The notes beneath the pieces were generated by a model. It had not been told where the DNA came from. It saw nothing but the letters and a program-made list of their open reading frames with translations, and ran no database searches. Positions 7,187-14,639 of a stretch of DNA of 14,669 nt are shown here, piece by piece (the first letter of the stretch is position 1; each line of letters opens with the position of its first letter). Made by a program: the position numbers and the translations under genes. The stretch comes from JAUILA01 sp964563925 (GTDB lineage: Bacteria; Bacteroidota; Bacteroidia; Cytophagales; Cyclobacteriaceae): the NCBI GenBank assembly GCA_964563925.1, contig CAZLZD010000074.1, positions 1 to 14,669 on the forward strand, read 5' to 3'.

Positions 7187-8675
7187 TCCGGCTCCCTTCA
7201 GTACACCGCAGCATCAAAGCCTGATCGGGGTGCTGGTGTTCCTTCTCCGAAATGGCCGGATTATCTTCAGCCTTGGCATAGCCGCCTTTGCCGTCGGAAA
7301 TAACGCGCCGAATGCCATGATGTACGTGGTCGGCGGACTTGGCGCAGGTATCCTCCTCACCGCGGTAATATCCTATCTTCAGTACCGTAATTTCACCTTC
7401 CATGTCCACCAGGGTGAATTGATCATCCACCGTGGTGTGATCGTAAAGGACCGGAAAAGCATCCCGTTGAGCCGCATTCAGTCTGTACACATTGAACAAA
7501 ACATCATCCAGCAAGCCCTGGGGGTAGTCGGACTTAAGATAGATTCGGCCGGAAGCACTGGTAAGGAACTTGAAATTGCCGCATTAAAAAAACCTGTTGC
7601 CTATGCCTTCAGGGACGTTTTAAAGCAAAATGTGGTGATGCAAGACAAGCCGGGTGCTCCTGCAGAGATGCCTGAAAAGGAAGATACGCATAAGGTACTT
7701 GTCGCGCTTTCGCCGATCGACCTTCTCAAAGTAGGTCTGACGGAGAATCATGTTCGCAATGGCATTGTGGCTATCCTGGTGGTTTACGGATACATTACTC
7801 AGTACCTTGATTTCGCCCAGGAATACGTGGAATCCTATGTCGCAGAGTATATGGCAGATGTACCCGGCCAACTCGTACGGGCTGGTCTTGCCCTCATTCT
7901 TGCCATGGTGGTGGCTTTTATCCTGGTCAGTGTACTTATTTCCCTGGGCCGCACTGTGCTTAAATTCTATCAGTTCAGGGCCGCCATTTCCGAGGATGTG
8001 GTGGAGATCAGCAGCGGACTGCTTAAAAAGCAGGAAATTCGGATTCCGGTTCATAAAATCCAGTACCTGCGATGGGAGTCGAATCCGCTGCGGAAAAAGC
8101 TTGGATTTGAAACGGTCAGCGTTTTCCAGGTCCAGCCTGGCCGGGAACAAAAAAAGACACGCGTAGAAATTCCTGCCTGCTATCCTGATCAGACCACATC
8201 CCTGGAAAAGCTGGTTTATGACGAACAGGTACCCCGGCCGGACAGCTCTGTTCATGCAGATAAATGGGCCTATACCCGGTTTTATACCATGATATTCGGC
8301 CTTCCACTACTGATCTGGACTTTTATACAGTACCAGATTTACCCGATCTTCTGGTACCTGCCGCTGCTCGTTCTCCCGGTAATCATATTTTTTGCCTATC
8401 AATACGGCAAGAGTGTCCGCCTTACTTTTTTCAACGAGTATATGATGATAAGAAAAGGGTGGATTTTTCCCAGGCGGACGATCCTTTCCTATTACAAAGG
8501 CCAGGCCTTTCGTTTTTCGGATAATGTCTTTATCCGGCGCCGTCAGCTGGCACACCTAACCCTGCACACCGCCTCCGGAAAAGTGAATATTCGTTATCTG
8601 CCGGCCGGACTGGTTAAGAAGATTGTTAGTTACAGCCTCCGTAAGGCTGAAACCACTCAGCGGTCCTGGATGTAA
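7179..8675 (+). CDS. YdbT-like membrane protein with three bPH2 domains
   Basis: The 498-residue product alternates membrane-helix pairs with bPH2 (DUF304) domains. Helices lie at about 27-40 and 48-67, domain one at about 70-150 (GVIVKDRKSIPLSRIQSVHI, then LGVVGLKIDSAGS). A helix at about 233-257 comes next, then domain two at about 265-345 (SSGLLKKQEIRIPVHKIQYL, then NPLRKKLGFETVSV). Helices at about 370-385 and 391-408 precede domain three, at about 410-490 (KGWIFPRRTILSYYKGQAF). This is the usual YdbT layout, and the length is typical. The start is fixed by the overlap with the YdbS-like gene. These pairs are thought to act at the envelope; no enzymatic motif is present. The family is secure; the function in this organism is not known. 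Confidence 0.88.
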   Translation: MIDPAPFSTPQHQSLIGVLVFLLRNGRIIFSLGIAAFAVGNNAPNAMMYVVGGLGAGILLTAVISYLQYRNFTFHVHQGELIIHRGVIVKDRKSIPLSRIQSVHIEQNIIQQALGVVGLKIDSAGSTGKELEIAALKKPVAYAFRDVLKQNVVMQDKPGAPAEMPEKEDTHKVLVALSPIDLLKVGLTENHVRNGIVAILVVYGYITQYLDFAQEYVESYVAEYMADVPGQLVRAGLALILAMVVAFILVSVLISLGRTVLKFYQFRAAISEDVVEISSGLLKKQEIRIPVHKIQYLRWESNPLRKKLGFETVSVFQVQPGREQKKTRVEIPACYPDQTTSLEKLVYDEQVPRPDSSVHADKWAYTRFYTMIFGLPLLIWTFIQYQIYPIFWYLPLLVLPVIIFFAYQYGKSVRLTFFNEYMMIRKGWIFPRRTILSYYKGQAFRFSDNVFIRRRQLAHLTLHTASGKVNIRYLPAGLVKKIVSYSLRKAETTQRSWM

Positions 8676-8682
8676 TTTTCCT

Positions 8683-8727
8683 GTAACAAATCCAATTTTT
8701 CATTGATTTTTAAACAGGATTTGTAAC
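8683..8727. repeat. 11-bp inverted repeat over the porin promoter
   Basis: GTAACAAATCC (8683-8693) and GGATTTGTAAC (8717-8727) are inverted copies with one mismatch, 23 bp apart. The arms flank the -33 TTG (8703-8705), and the right arm runs into the -7 box. This fits an operator for two regulator molecules, or less well a terminator for the bPH2 pair. Confidence 0.45.
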
Positions 8728-8731
8728 TTTA
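8703..8731 (+). promoter_or_regulatory. Candidate promoter of the porin gene
   Basis: TTG (8703-8705) lies 18 bases before TAACTTTA (8724-8731), seven of eight matches to the Bacteroidota TAnnTTTG box. Transcription would begin near 8735, giving a leader of about 49 bases before ATG 8784. Confidence 0.55.
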
Positions 8732-8783
8732 CGGCCATTTTAAGTTAATGATTTAGTAATACCGCCTTAACCTTACCACTATT

Positions 8784-9998
8784 ATGTTCAGGGTTCTCCT
8801 GCCTGCACTTCTGTTCATTTCATTAATTGCAAATGGCCAGAATGAAACAGCCCAACCAGATTCTTTGAAAGACGAACGCATTTCTGATTATTTCAGTTAT
8901 GGTTCCCGGGGTTTTAATTTTACCGCTCCCGGCAAGGAATTCTCTCTTAACATTCAATCCAGGCTACAATTCCGGTACGCTTATCCCAACGATGAAAACC
9001 CGGTGACATTTCAGGATTTCAGGGATGAGACGCGTCACCTTTTCAAGATTAACCGGGCACGATTGAAAGTAGGAGGTCATGGGTACAAACCCTGGTTGAA
9101 ATATTACTGGGAATACGAAATTTCTGCCGGCGTTTTGCTCGATTACCGGATGATGATTGAGCGCTGGAAATTTTTCAATGTGAAAGTCGGTCAATGGAAA
9201 GCAGATTTTACACGGGAAAGGACCATCTCTTCCGGGGCTCAGCAAACCCTGGACCGCTCCATAATTAACCGGACTTTTACGATTGATCGTCAGCAGGGCG
9301 TGGCCTTCTACGGGCGTGTAAGAGAAGGGAAGCCAGGTGATTTCAATTACTGGCTGTCGGTATTTACGGGATCCGGTCGCGGAGCACGGTTCAATGAAGA
9401 TGAAGACCTGATGTATGTGGCCAAATTACAGTGGAATGTGCTGGGGCGTGAGGTGGAGATGAGTGGCAGTGACCTTGACAACCGACCATTGCCTGACCTT
9501 AGTATCGCGGCGGCTGCACTTACCACGCGCGGACGGTTTACTCGCTTTTCCACCTCGGGCGGCGGTCAGCTTGTCGGCTTTGACAGCGAAGACCCGGGTG
9601 ATTACAGGATTAACCAGGTAATGTTTGAAACAGCCTTCAAATACCGGGGATTTGCGTGGCAGCATGAATCACACCGCAAGGAAATAGAGGATCGAATCAA
9701 TAATACCGTTACCACGCTGTCGGGAAGTTACTTCCAGGCCGGATATTTTCTCCATAATGCCCTGCCCTGGGTACCTGAAAAACTTGAACTGGCCATGCGG
9801 TACGCGTATCAGACCATCCCTACCGAAACACGATACCTGGTAGACGAGCAAGAGTTTGCCACCGCAATTAACTATTTCTTTGCAGGTCACAAAAACAAGC
9901 TCACGATCGAATTCGCCCGGTTGTATTACCAGGAAGATTCCCTCAACCCTGACGCCACGGCCAACCGCTTCAGGATCCAGTGGGATATATCTATTTAA
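8784..9998 (+). CDS. Phosphate-selective porin O/P family outer-membrane protein
   Basis: The 404-residue product has a signal peptide (MFRVLLPALLFISLIANG, then QN) and the layout of the OprO/OprP porin family. After a short N-terminal segment it has GFNFTAPGKEFSLNIQSRLQ and then TRHLFKINRARLKVGGHGY, the usual F.l.RaRl element, followed by WLKYYWEYEIS and KVGQWKADFTRERTISSG, the usual GQ.k.PF.re..sS element with AD in place of the proline-phenylalanine. Many short amphipathic strands follow, and the last strand ends RFRIQWDISI. Such barrels let phosphate, polyphosphate or other anions cross the outer membrane; specificity cannot be read here. The gene stands alone behind its own promoter and converges on the 10002 gene, with three bases between stops. 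The family call is good. Confidence 0.85.
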   Translation: MFRVLLPALLFISLIANGQNETAQPDSLKDERISDYFSYGSRGFNFTAPGKEFSLNIQSRLQFRYAYPNDENPVTFQDFRDETRHLFKINRARLKVGGHGYKPWLKYYWEYEISAGVLLDYRMMIERWKFFNVKVGQWKADFTRERTISSGAQQTLDRSIINRTFTIDRQQGVAFYGRVREGKPGDFNYWLSVFTGSGRGARFNEDEDLMYVAKLQWNVLGREVEMSGSDLDNRPLPDLSIAAAALTTRGRFTRFSTSGGGQLVGFDSEDPGDYRINQVMFETAFKYRGFAWQHESHRKEIEDRINNTVTTLSGSYFQAGYFLHNALPWVPEKLELAMRYAYQTIPTETRYLVDEQEFATAINYFFAGHKNKLTIEFARLYYQEDSLNPDATANRFRIQWDISI

Positions 9999-10001
9999 AG
10001 G

Positions 10002-10769
10002 TTATTCCTGAATGATAAAATTCACCTTATCGACGCCCGTATTGCCGCTTTTGGCATTATAGGCATAAATAACCACTTCGTAATTGCCGGGTGATGCCAC
10101 AGGGATTCTGCCAGCGAACGTATTCACCTTGCTGGTGATCAGCATGGGAACCTCCTTGGCTAATTCTCCGTCACGGTAAACAAGTGCCCTGACCTGAAGG
10201 TCTTCGGAATCCCACAATCCCCCTTCACTGATCGTACACCCGCACATCATGACCACATTTGCCCGTACATCAACCATGCCCATGCTCAGCTGACTTATAC
10301 GCAGTGATTCATGGGTCTGGGGAGCCAGGGCATTCACTACCATTCCGGGAATTTCTATTACCAGTCCGTCCCCCTCAATATGCTTTCCGGGGATCATCCA
10401 GACCTGGGTGGATGCATGTACGGTCGCCTGACGCTGATTTACGGGTGCCCATACCTCCACATTCACAAAAACCGGATCTTCAATGTCAAGCATGGCAAGG
10501 TATCCGGCGGTATTATCGTTTGACAATCGTCCATACCGGGCATGCGGTTGTCGCATTATCACGTCTGTATTACCGGTACTTCCGCTGGTATACCCGGTGG
10601 CCAGTATCTTACCTGACATGACCTCAGTGATCTTTACATAGGCCCCGCCAATGGAGCTTCCAATGAATTTGGCGTCTTTGGCCTTGGCCCTGACCATAAG
10701 CCGTGTAGGGACTGCAAATACCGAAACACTGAATAAAAGAAGAAGGGGGAGAATGAAACGACGCATCAT
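10002..10769 (-). CDS. Exported two-domain protein of unknown function
   Basis: The frame is open to 10961, but the extra 64 codons are low in coding character and cover a palindrome. I start at ATG 10769 (the next codon is also ATG), which gives 255 residues with a strong signal peptide (RRFILPLLLLFSVSVFA, cut near residue 19). Residues about 35-75 (GGAYVKITEVMSGKILATGY) look like a CarboxypepD_reg or other Ig-like strand pair. The C-terminal part, about 165-253, starts with DVRANVVMMCGCTISEGGLW and ends with FAGRIPVASPGNYEVVIYAY, again Ig-like. The MMCGC stretch (C176, C178) holds the only cysteines of the mature protein and could be a metal site or a vicinal disulfide; this is inference. 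I do not recognise the family by name. Export is nearly certain. Confidence 0.72.
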   Translation of the reverse strand: MMRRFILPLLLLFSVSVFAVPTRLMVRAKAKDAKFIGSSIGGAYVKITEVMSGKILATGYTSGSTGNTDVIMRQPHARYGRLSNDNTAGYLAMLDIEDPVFVNVEVWAPVNQRQATVHASTQVWMIPGKHIEGDGLVIEIPGMVVNALAPQTHESLRISQLSMGMVDVRANVVMMCGCTISEGGLWDSEDLQVRALVYRDGELAKEVPMLITSKVNTFAGRIPVASPGNYEVVIYAYNAKSGNTGVDKVNFIIQE

Positions 10770-10835
10770 TTTTTTTAAGTGAAAATACATTGATTTACAG
10801 GTAAATACAAGGGATATGAAGTACCCGGGCCCATG

Positions 10836-10861
10836 ATTTCCCAAATTGGGAAATATTTCCC
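10836..10861. promoter_or_regulatory. Operator-like palindrome with a third half-site
   Basis: ATTTCCCAA-A-TTGGGAAAT (10836-10854) is a perfect 9-bp inverted repeat around one base. It is followed at once by another ATTTCCC half-site (10855-10861). It lies between the divergent 10002 gene and the micro-ORF at 10970, about 70 bp upstream of the former, where a regulator could act on either. The regulator is unknown. Confidence 0.5.
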
Positions 10862-10969
10862 TGAACCGGAGGCAGATCCGGCCGTGTCCTTTCATGCGAT
10901 GATAGAAATGCTTATCTGATAAATTGGCACGATCTGTGGCATATGATTTCCGGATCAACACACCAGACC

Positions 10970-11062
10970 ATGAAAAGTAAAGAGATCAATATCGTAAAAT
11001 GGATGATTGCAGTGATTTACATCATACTGGCAGCCAGCATATTGACCACGCTGCTCCTGTAA
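10970..11062 (+). CDS. Putative 30-residue single-helix membrane micro-protein
   Basis: ATG 10970 opens a 30-codon frame ending at TAA 11060-11062. The product has a charged start, MKSKEINIVK, and then one uninterrupted hydrophobic helix from about residue 11 (WMIAVIYIILAASI) to the end (LTTLLL), the shape of a small inner-membrane micro-protein with the N-terminus in the cytoplasm. An in-frame ATG at 10943 would add nine residues (MISGSTHQT). The frame fills the space between the divergent 10002 gene and the convergent 11066 gene, and its stop lies three bases from that gene's stop. No clear ribosome binding site or strong -7 box is seen. It may be chance, but the charge-then-helix pattern and tidy fit favour a real gene. 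No function is proposed. Confidence 0.45.
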   Translation: MKSKEINIVKWMIAVIYIILAASILTTLLL

Positions 11063-11065
11063 GGA

Positions 11066-11710
11066 TCAGTCTTTCTTCTTGAGAGACTTAAAAAACCTGG
11101 CCCAGTTGAACGGATTCAGCAGGGGGTTAGGACGCGGTCCAAACGCATCATTCTGGTATTCCACCCAGTTATTCAGGTACCAGCTGGAATTCAGCGAGGC
11201 ATCCATTGGTGTGGTTTCGATCATCAGCCTTAAAAGTTCGTCATTGAGGTTTTGCTCGTTGACGGATTCATTTACCGGTAAATTCAGGGCAATTACAGCC
11301 TCCTTCAGGACCTCCTCGGTAGGAAACGGCATAATTTCCACCTCATCGAGGTAGGTTACATCCGTCATCAGTTCCACGATGATGGTCAGATTATCCTTTT
11401 CTGATTTGGGAATTTTATAATATTGCTTTTCAAACCCGATGGCGCTTATTACAATTTCGTCACCTTCCAGAACCGGCATCGAAAAATATCCGACCCGGTT
11501 TGAGGTAGTACCCCGGCCTGCTTTCGGGACATATACGTGTACTCCGGGAACCCCGCTTGTGGTATCTTCTTCACTCAGGATAATTCCCGAAAGCTGAATG
11601 ATCTTACGCTGGCCCTGACCCATACTGTCCTGCGCCGTGAGGCACAAAAGCGTCACGACGGACAGGATGAAGACGGTTAATGATATGTGTCTGAGGTAGT
11701 TTTTCGTCAC
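11066..11710 (-). CDS. Exported CarboxypepD_reg-domain protein (GTG start)
   Basis: The 214-residue product starts with GTG at 11710. The next possible Met (residue 30) would delete the signal peptide, MTKNYLRHISLTVFILSVVTLLCL, so GTG is preferred. Residues about 38-115 form a CarboxypepD_reg-like Ig domain: IIQLSGIILSEEDTTSGVPG, VHVYVPKAGRGTTSNRVGYF, DEIVISAIGFEKQYYKI, then LTIIVELMTD. The following LDEVEIMPFPTEE matches the hinge that in TonB-dependent receptors and DUF5686 proteins leads to a barrel. Here only about 90 polar residues follow, ending KSLKKKD, so this is a stand-alone soluble form rather than a receptor. Many Bacteroidota encode such short proteins of unknown role. No peptidase residues are present. 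It converges on the micro-ORF and is divergent from the ArsR gene. Confidence 0.82.
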   Translation of the reverse strand: MTKNYLRHISLTVFILSVVTLLCLTAQDSMGQGQRKIIQLSGIILSEEDTTSGVPGVHVYVPKAGRGTTSNRVGYFSMPVLEGDEIVISAIGFEKQYYKIPKSEKDNLTIIVELMTDVTYLDEVEIMPFPTEEVLKEAVIALNLPVNESVNEQNLNDELLRLMIETTPMDASLNSSWYLNNWVEYQNDAFGPRPNPLLNPFNWARFFKSLKKKD

Positions 11711-11844
11711 TGGTTCACTCCCAATAATTCATCGAAGATATCAATTGAACGACAATTTTCCATGATTTGTTCGCAATAATTAACACTCTGCCTGAATAAC
11801 CACCGCCCATCGATATACCGGCGGCCGTACCTGATAATTTATCG

Positions 11845-11852
11845 TATCTTTA
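11845..11852 (+). promoter_or_regulatory. -7 box candidate for the ArsR/HAD unit
   Basis: TATCTTTA matches seven of eight bases of TAnnTTTG, nine bases before ATG 11862, implying a very short leader. No TTG lies at the expected -33 distance. Confidence 0.3.
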
Positions 11853-11861
11853 CCAAAGGTT

Positions 11862-12245
11862 ATGCGACTCAAGAATTTCAGCTTGTCTTTTGGCTCACAG
11901 ATTTTTAAAGCTTGTTCGGACGAATCAAGGCTCAGGATTCTGCACCTTATTCTTAAAAACAGGGAAATGTGCATTTCTGATCTTGAACAGGTCCTTGATT
12001 TCACCCAGACGAAAACATCGAGACATCTGATTTACCTCAAAAATTCTGGGATATTAAATGCCCGGAAACAGGACCAGTGGGTGTTCTATTTCCTGAAGGA
12101 TGAAGTACTGGATATTATCGACCAGATTTTCCAGTTTCTTAAAAAGGACCAGACCCTGAATAAGGATTTTGAGAATTATAAAACTATGTACTCCAACCGG
12201 GCGTTAGCTGTAAACAAACTGGAAACACGAACCTGGCAACGATGA
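11862..12245 (+). CDS. ArsR-family winged-helix transcriptional regulator
   Basis: The 127-residue product is a typical ArsR/SmtB-type DNA-binding protein. Helix one is IFKACSDESRLRILHLIL (14-31). The helix-turn-helix lies at about 38-65, ISDLEQVLDFTQTKTSRHL and then YLKNSGIL. The wing is ARKQDQWVFYFL (67-78), and an alpha-helical C-terminal tail follows. The classic metal site ELCxCDL is reduced to EMCISDL with a single Cys37, so arsenic/metal sensing of that type is unlikely; Cys18 is the only other cysteine. It overlaps the following HAD gene by four bases (ATGA 12242-12245), so the two are translationally coupled. It probably controls its own unit and perhaps others, but the inducer is unknown. 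Family call is strong. Confidence 0.9.
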   Translation: MRLKNFSLSFGSQIFKACSDESRLRILHLILKNREMCISDLEQVLDFTQTKTSRHLIYLKNSGILNARKQDQWVFYFLKDEVLDIIDQIFQFLKKDQTLNKDFENYKTMYSNRALAVNKLETRTWQR

Positions 12246-12937
12246 ATAGGTACGACGCCATTTTTTTTGACCTGGACCATACCTTATGGGACTACGAGAC
12301 CAATTCGCGTAGTACGCTGTGCGAATTGCACGAGGAATTCGGTCTCGAAAAAAAATACGGTATCGGAGGTCAGCAGTTCCTGGAACATTTCGGTAAGGTG
12401 AATCACTCCCTCTGGGATCTCTATAACAAAGGGGAGATCGACCGGGAACACATCAGGGAGCGTCGTTTTCGGGATATTCTCCAGGCCTGGTACGTGGAGA
12501 ATAAATTACTTTCCGATACGCTGTCCGACGAATACATCCGGCGATGCCCCAGAAAGACTTCCCTTTTTCCACATGCCACGGAAATTCTTGGCTATCTCGC
12601 CGGTAAATACCCCCTATTTATTCTGACCAATGGTTTTGATGATGTGCAGGAAGTAAAATTAACCAATGCGTCAATACGCCAGTACTTCCGGCAGGTCATC
12701 ACCTCAGAAACAACCGGCCACCGCAAGCCTTCAAGGGAAATTTTCAGCCATGCCCTGACCTGCGCTAATGTAAATCCTGATAAATCTCTCATGATCGGGG
12801 ACAACCTGCATGCAGATATAGCCGGGGCACTGAACTCAGGGTGGCATGCCGCCTATTTCAATCCGGCCCGTCACCGACATTCATTCACCCCACACTACGA
12901 GATCAGCTGTCTCAGCGAAGTGCGTAATATCCTGTAA
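12242..12937 (+). CDS. yjjG: YjjG-like HAD-superfamily nucleotidase/phosphatase
   Basis: The 231-residue product has all four HAD motifs. Motif I is FFDLDHTLWD with nucleophile Asp10 and acid Asp12; motif II is Thr129 in FILTNGFDDVQ; motif III is Lys162 in GHRKPSREIF; motif IV is MIGDNLHADI with Asp187 and Asp192. A helical C1 cap spans about 18-95. The TNGFxxVQxxKL, HRKPxxxIF and GDNLxxDIxGA combination and the length fit the YjjG group, which dephosphorylates (non-canonical) pyrimidine nucleotides in E. coli. The Mg-dependent phosphatase activity is well supported; the exact substrate is inferred from the family. Its start codon overlaps the ArsR-type gene's stop, suggesting its expression follows that regulator. 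The following dehydrogenase gene has its own promoter and is probably separate. Confidence 0.85.
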   Translation: MNRYDAIFFDLDHTLWDYETNSRSTLCELHEEFGLEKKYGIGGQQFLEHFGKVNHSLWDLYNKGEIDREHIRERRFRDILQAWYVENKLLSDTLSDEYIRRCPRKTSLFPHATEILGYLAGKYPLFILTNGFDDVQEVKLTNASIRQYFRQVITSETTGHRKPSREIFSHALTCANVNPDKSLMIGDNLHADIAGALNSGWHAAYFNPARHRHSFTPHYEISCLSEVRNIL

Positions 12938-12955
12938 AAAACGAAGTCATTTTCC

Positions 12956-12974
12956 AGCCAAATGGCTAATTTTG
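12956..12974 (+). promoter_or_regulatory. Promoter (-7 box) of the P5C dehydrogenase gene
   Basis: TAATTTTG (12967-12974) is a perfect match to TAnnTTTG, 33 bases before ATG 13008. No clear TTG lies at -33. The small inverted repeat AGCCA-AA-TGGCT (12956-12967) abuts and shares one base with the box, so a regulator could cover it. Confidence 0.5.
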
Positions 12975-13007
12975 CGGGCAAATCTCATAACACAAAATCA
13001 CTCATCG

Positions 13008-14639
13008 ATGCCCAAAGGAATTTATAACGTACCGCAGCCGGTCAACGAACCTGTTTTATCCTATGCCCCCGGTTCAGCGGAAAGGAAAGCCCTGAAGAAA
13101 GCCCTGGAAGAAGCCCGGGGCAAACAAACAGATGTACCGATGTACATTGGAGGGGAACTTGTGCAAACCGGCGACAAACGTCCGATGTCACCTCCTCATG
13201 ACCATCAGCATGTGCTGGGTCATTACCACTACGGGGACGCTTCTCACGTGGAGCAGGCAATACAGGCTGCATTAAATGCCCGTGAGCAATGGGCAGCACT
13301 TAGCTGGGAACAGCGGGCTAGTATCTTCCTGAAGGCAGCCGAACTGATCGCCGGGCCATACCGTGCGAAGATCAATGCCGCCACCATGCTGGCACAATCC
13401 AAAAGTGCCTATCAGGCTGAAATTGATTCGGCGTGCGAACTGATTGACTTCCTCCGGTTCAATGTACATTACATGACCCAGATCTATTCGGAACAACCCG
13501 GTTCCTCCGCGGGTGTCTGGAACCGCCTTGAGCACCGTCCGCTGGAAGGATTCACTTTTGCCATCACTCCTTTTAACTTTACCGCCATTGCCGGCAACCT
13601 TCCCTCGTCCATGGCGCTGATGGGCAATACGGTGGTCTGGAAACCAGCGGAAACCCAGATTTATTCGGCCAATGTCATCATGCAGGTATTTCGTGAAGCC
13701 GGACTGCCGGACGGAGTGATCAACCTGATTTATGTAGACGGTCCAACAGCCGGGGACATTGTTTTCAAGCACCCCAGGTTTGCCGGACTTCATTTCACCG
13801 GAAGCACAGGTGTTTTCAAGCATTTATGGAAGACCATCGGTGCGAATATCGATCATTATGAAACCTACCCCAGAATAGTCGGGGAAACCGGCGGAAAAGA
13901 TTTTATTGTGGCCCATAAATCGGCCAGTGCCAAAGAAGTGGCCACGGCCATCACCCGGGGCGCCTTTGAGTTCCAGGGCCAGAAGTGTTCGGCTGCCTCC
14001 CGGGCGTATATTCCTTCCAATCTCTGGGATGAGGTAAAGGAGCACCTGCTCGCTGACCTTAAAACTGTCAGAATGGGCGGAACGGAAGACTTCTCCAATT
14101 TCTTCAACGCGGTGATTGATGAAAAGGCTTTCGACAAAATTGCCTCTTACATTGAAAAGGCACGGGACAACACTATGAACGAGATCATCGCCGGTGGTAA
14201 TTACGACAAATCGAAAGGTTACTTTATCGAACCCACGGTGGTTGTGACCAAAGACCCGCAATCACTCACCATGTGTGAAGAGATCTTCGGACCGGTGATC
14301 ACTATCTATGTGTATGATGCGGATAATTTCGAAGAAACGCTCTCACTGGTAGATCAGACCTCGGTCTATGCCCTAACCGGCTCCATCTTCTCCCGCGACC
14401 GGTATGCCATTGACCTGGCTACCAAAAAGCTGGTGAATGCTGCCGGTAATTTCTATATAAATGACAAGCCCACGGGAGCCGTGGTCGGACAACAGCCGTT
14501 CGGCGGAGCCCGCGGTTCAGGAACAAATGACAAAGCTGGTTCCGTACTCAACCTGCTTCGCTGGGTTTCACCGCGTACGATCAAGGAGACGTTTGTTCCT
14601 CCGGTTGACTATAGTTATCCTTTTCTTTCGGAAGAATAG
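13008..14639 (+). CDS. pruA: L-glutamate gamma-semialdehyde (1-pyrroline-5-carboxylate) dehydrogenase
   Basis: The product from ATG 13008 has 543 residues, the family's usual length; the upstream ATG at 12846 lies inside the HAD gene and adds 54 unrelated residues, so it is rejected. It is an NAD-linked aldehyde dehydrogenase that oxidises glutamate semialdehyde to glutamate, the last step of proline breakdown. Visible catalytic residues are Asn190 (ITPFNFTAIAG), general base Glu293 (IVGETGGKD) and nucleophile Cys327 (FQGQKCSAASR). The N-terminal KGIYNVPQPVNEPVLSYAPG and the C-terminal GQQPFGGARGSGTNDKAG and RWVSPRTIKETF are characteristic of the stand-alone P5C dehydrogenase type found in Bacteroidota and eukaryotes. 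No proline dehydrogenase gene is in view. It has its own -7 box. The last 30 bases of the window after the stop hold nothing recognisable. Confidence 0.95.
   Translation: MPKGIYNVPQPVNEPVLSYAPGSAERKALKKALEEARGKQTDVPMYIGGELVQTGDKRPMSPPHDHQHVLGHYHYGDASHVEQAIQAALNAREQWAALSWEQRASIFLKAAELIAGPYRAKINAATMLAQSKSAYQAEIDSACELIDFLRFNVHYMTQIYSEQPGSSAGVWNRLEHRPLEGFTFAITPFNFTAIAGNLPSSMALMGNTVVWKPAETQIYSANVIMQVFREAGLPDGVINLIYVDGPTAGDIVFKHPRFAGLHFTGSTGVFKHLWKTIGANIDHYETYPRIVGETGGKDFIVAHKSASAKEVATAITRGAFEFQGQKCSAASRAYIPSNLWDEVKEHLLADLKTVRMGGTEDFSNFFNAVIDEKAFDKIASYIEKARDNTMNEIIAGGNYDKSKGYFIEPTVVVTKDPQSLTMCEEIFGPVITIYVYDADNFEETLSLVDQTSVYALTGSIFSRDRYAIDLATKKLVNAAGNFYINDKPTGAVVGQQPFGGARGSGTNDKAGSVLNLLRWVSPRTIKETFVPPVDYSYPFLSEE

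Noticed and set aside
10770..10961. N-terminal extension of the 10002 gene up to the ATG at 10961
   Set aside because: The extension would bury the signal peptide behind 64 residues, has no domain character and covers the 10836 palindrome; the start at 10769 is better.
12846..13007. Upstream start of the P5C dehydrogenase
   Set aside because: These 54 codons overlap the HAD gene in another frame and the -7 box; the protein from 13008 already has the normal length and N-terminus.
13042..14261. Several minus-strand frames opposite the P5C dehydrogenase
   Set aside because: They are shadows of a gene with all catalytic residues intact on the plus strand.
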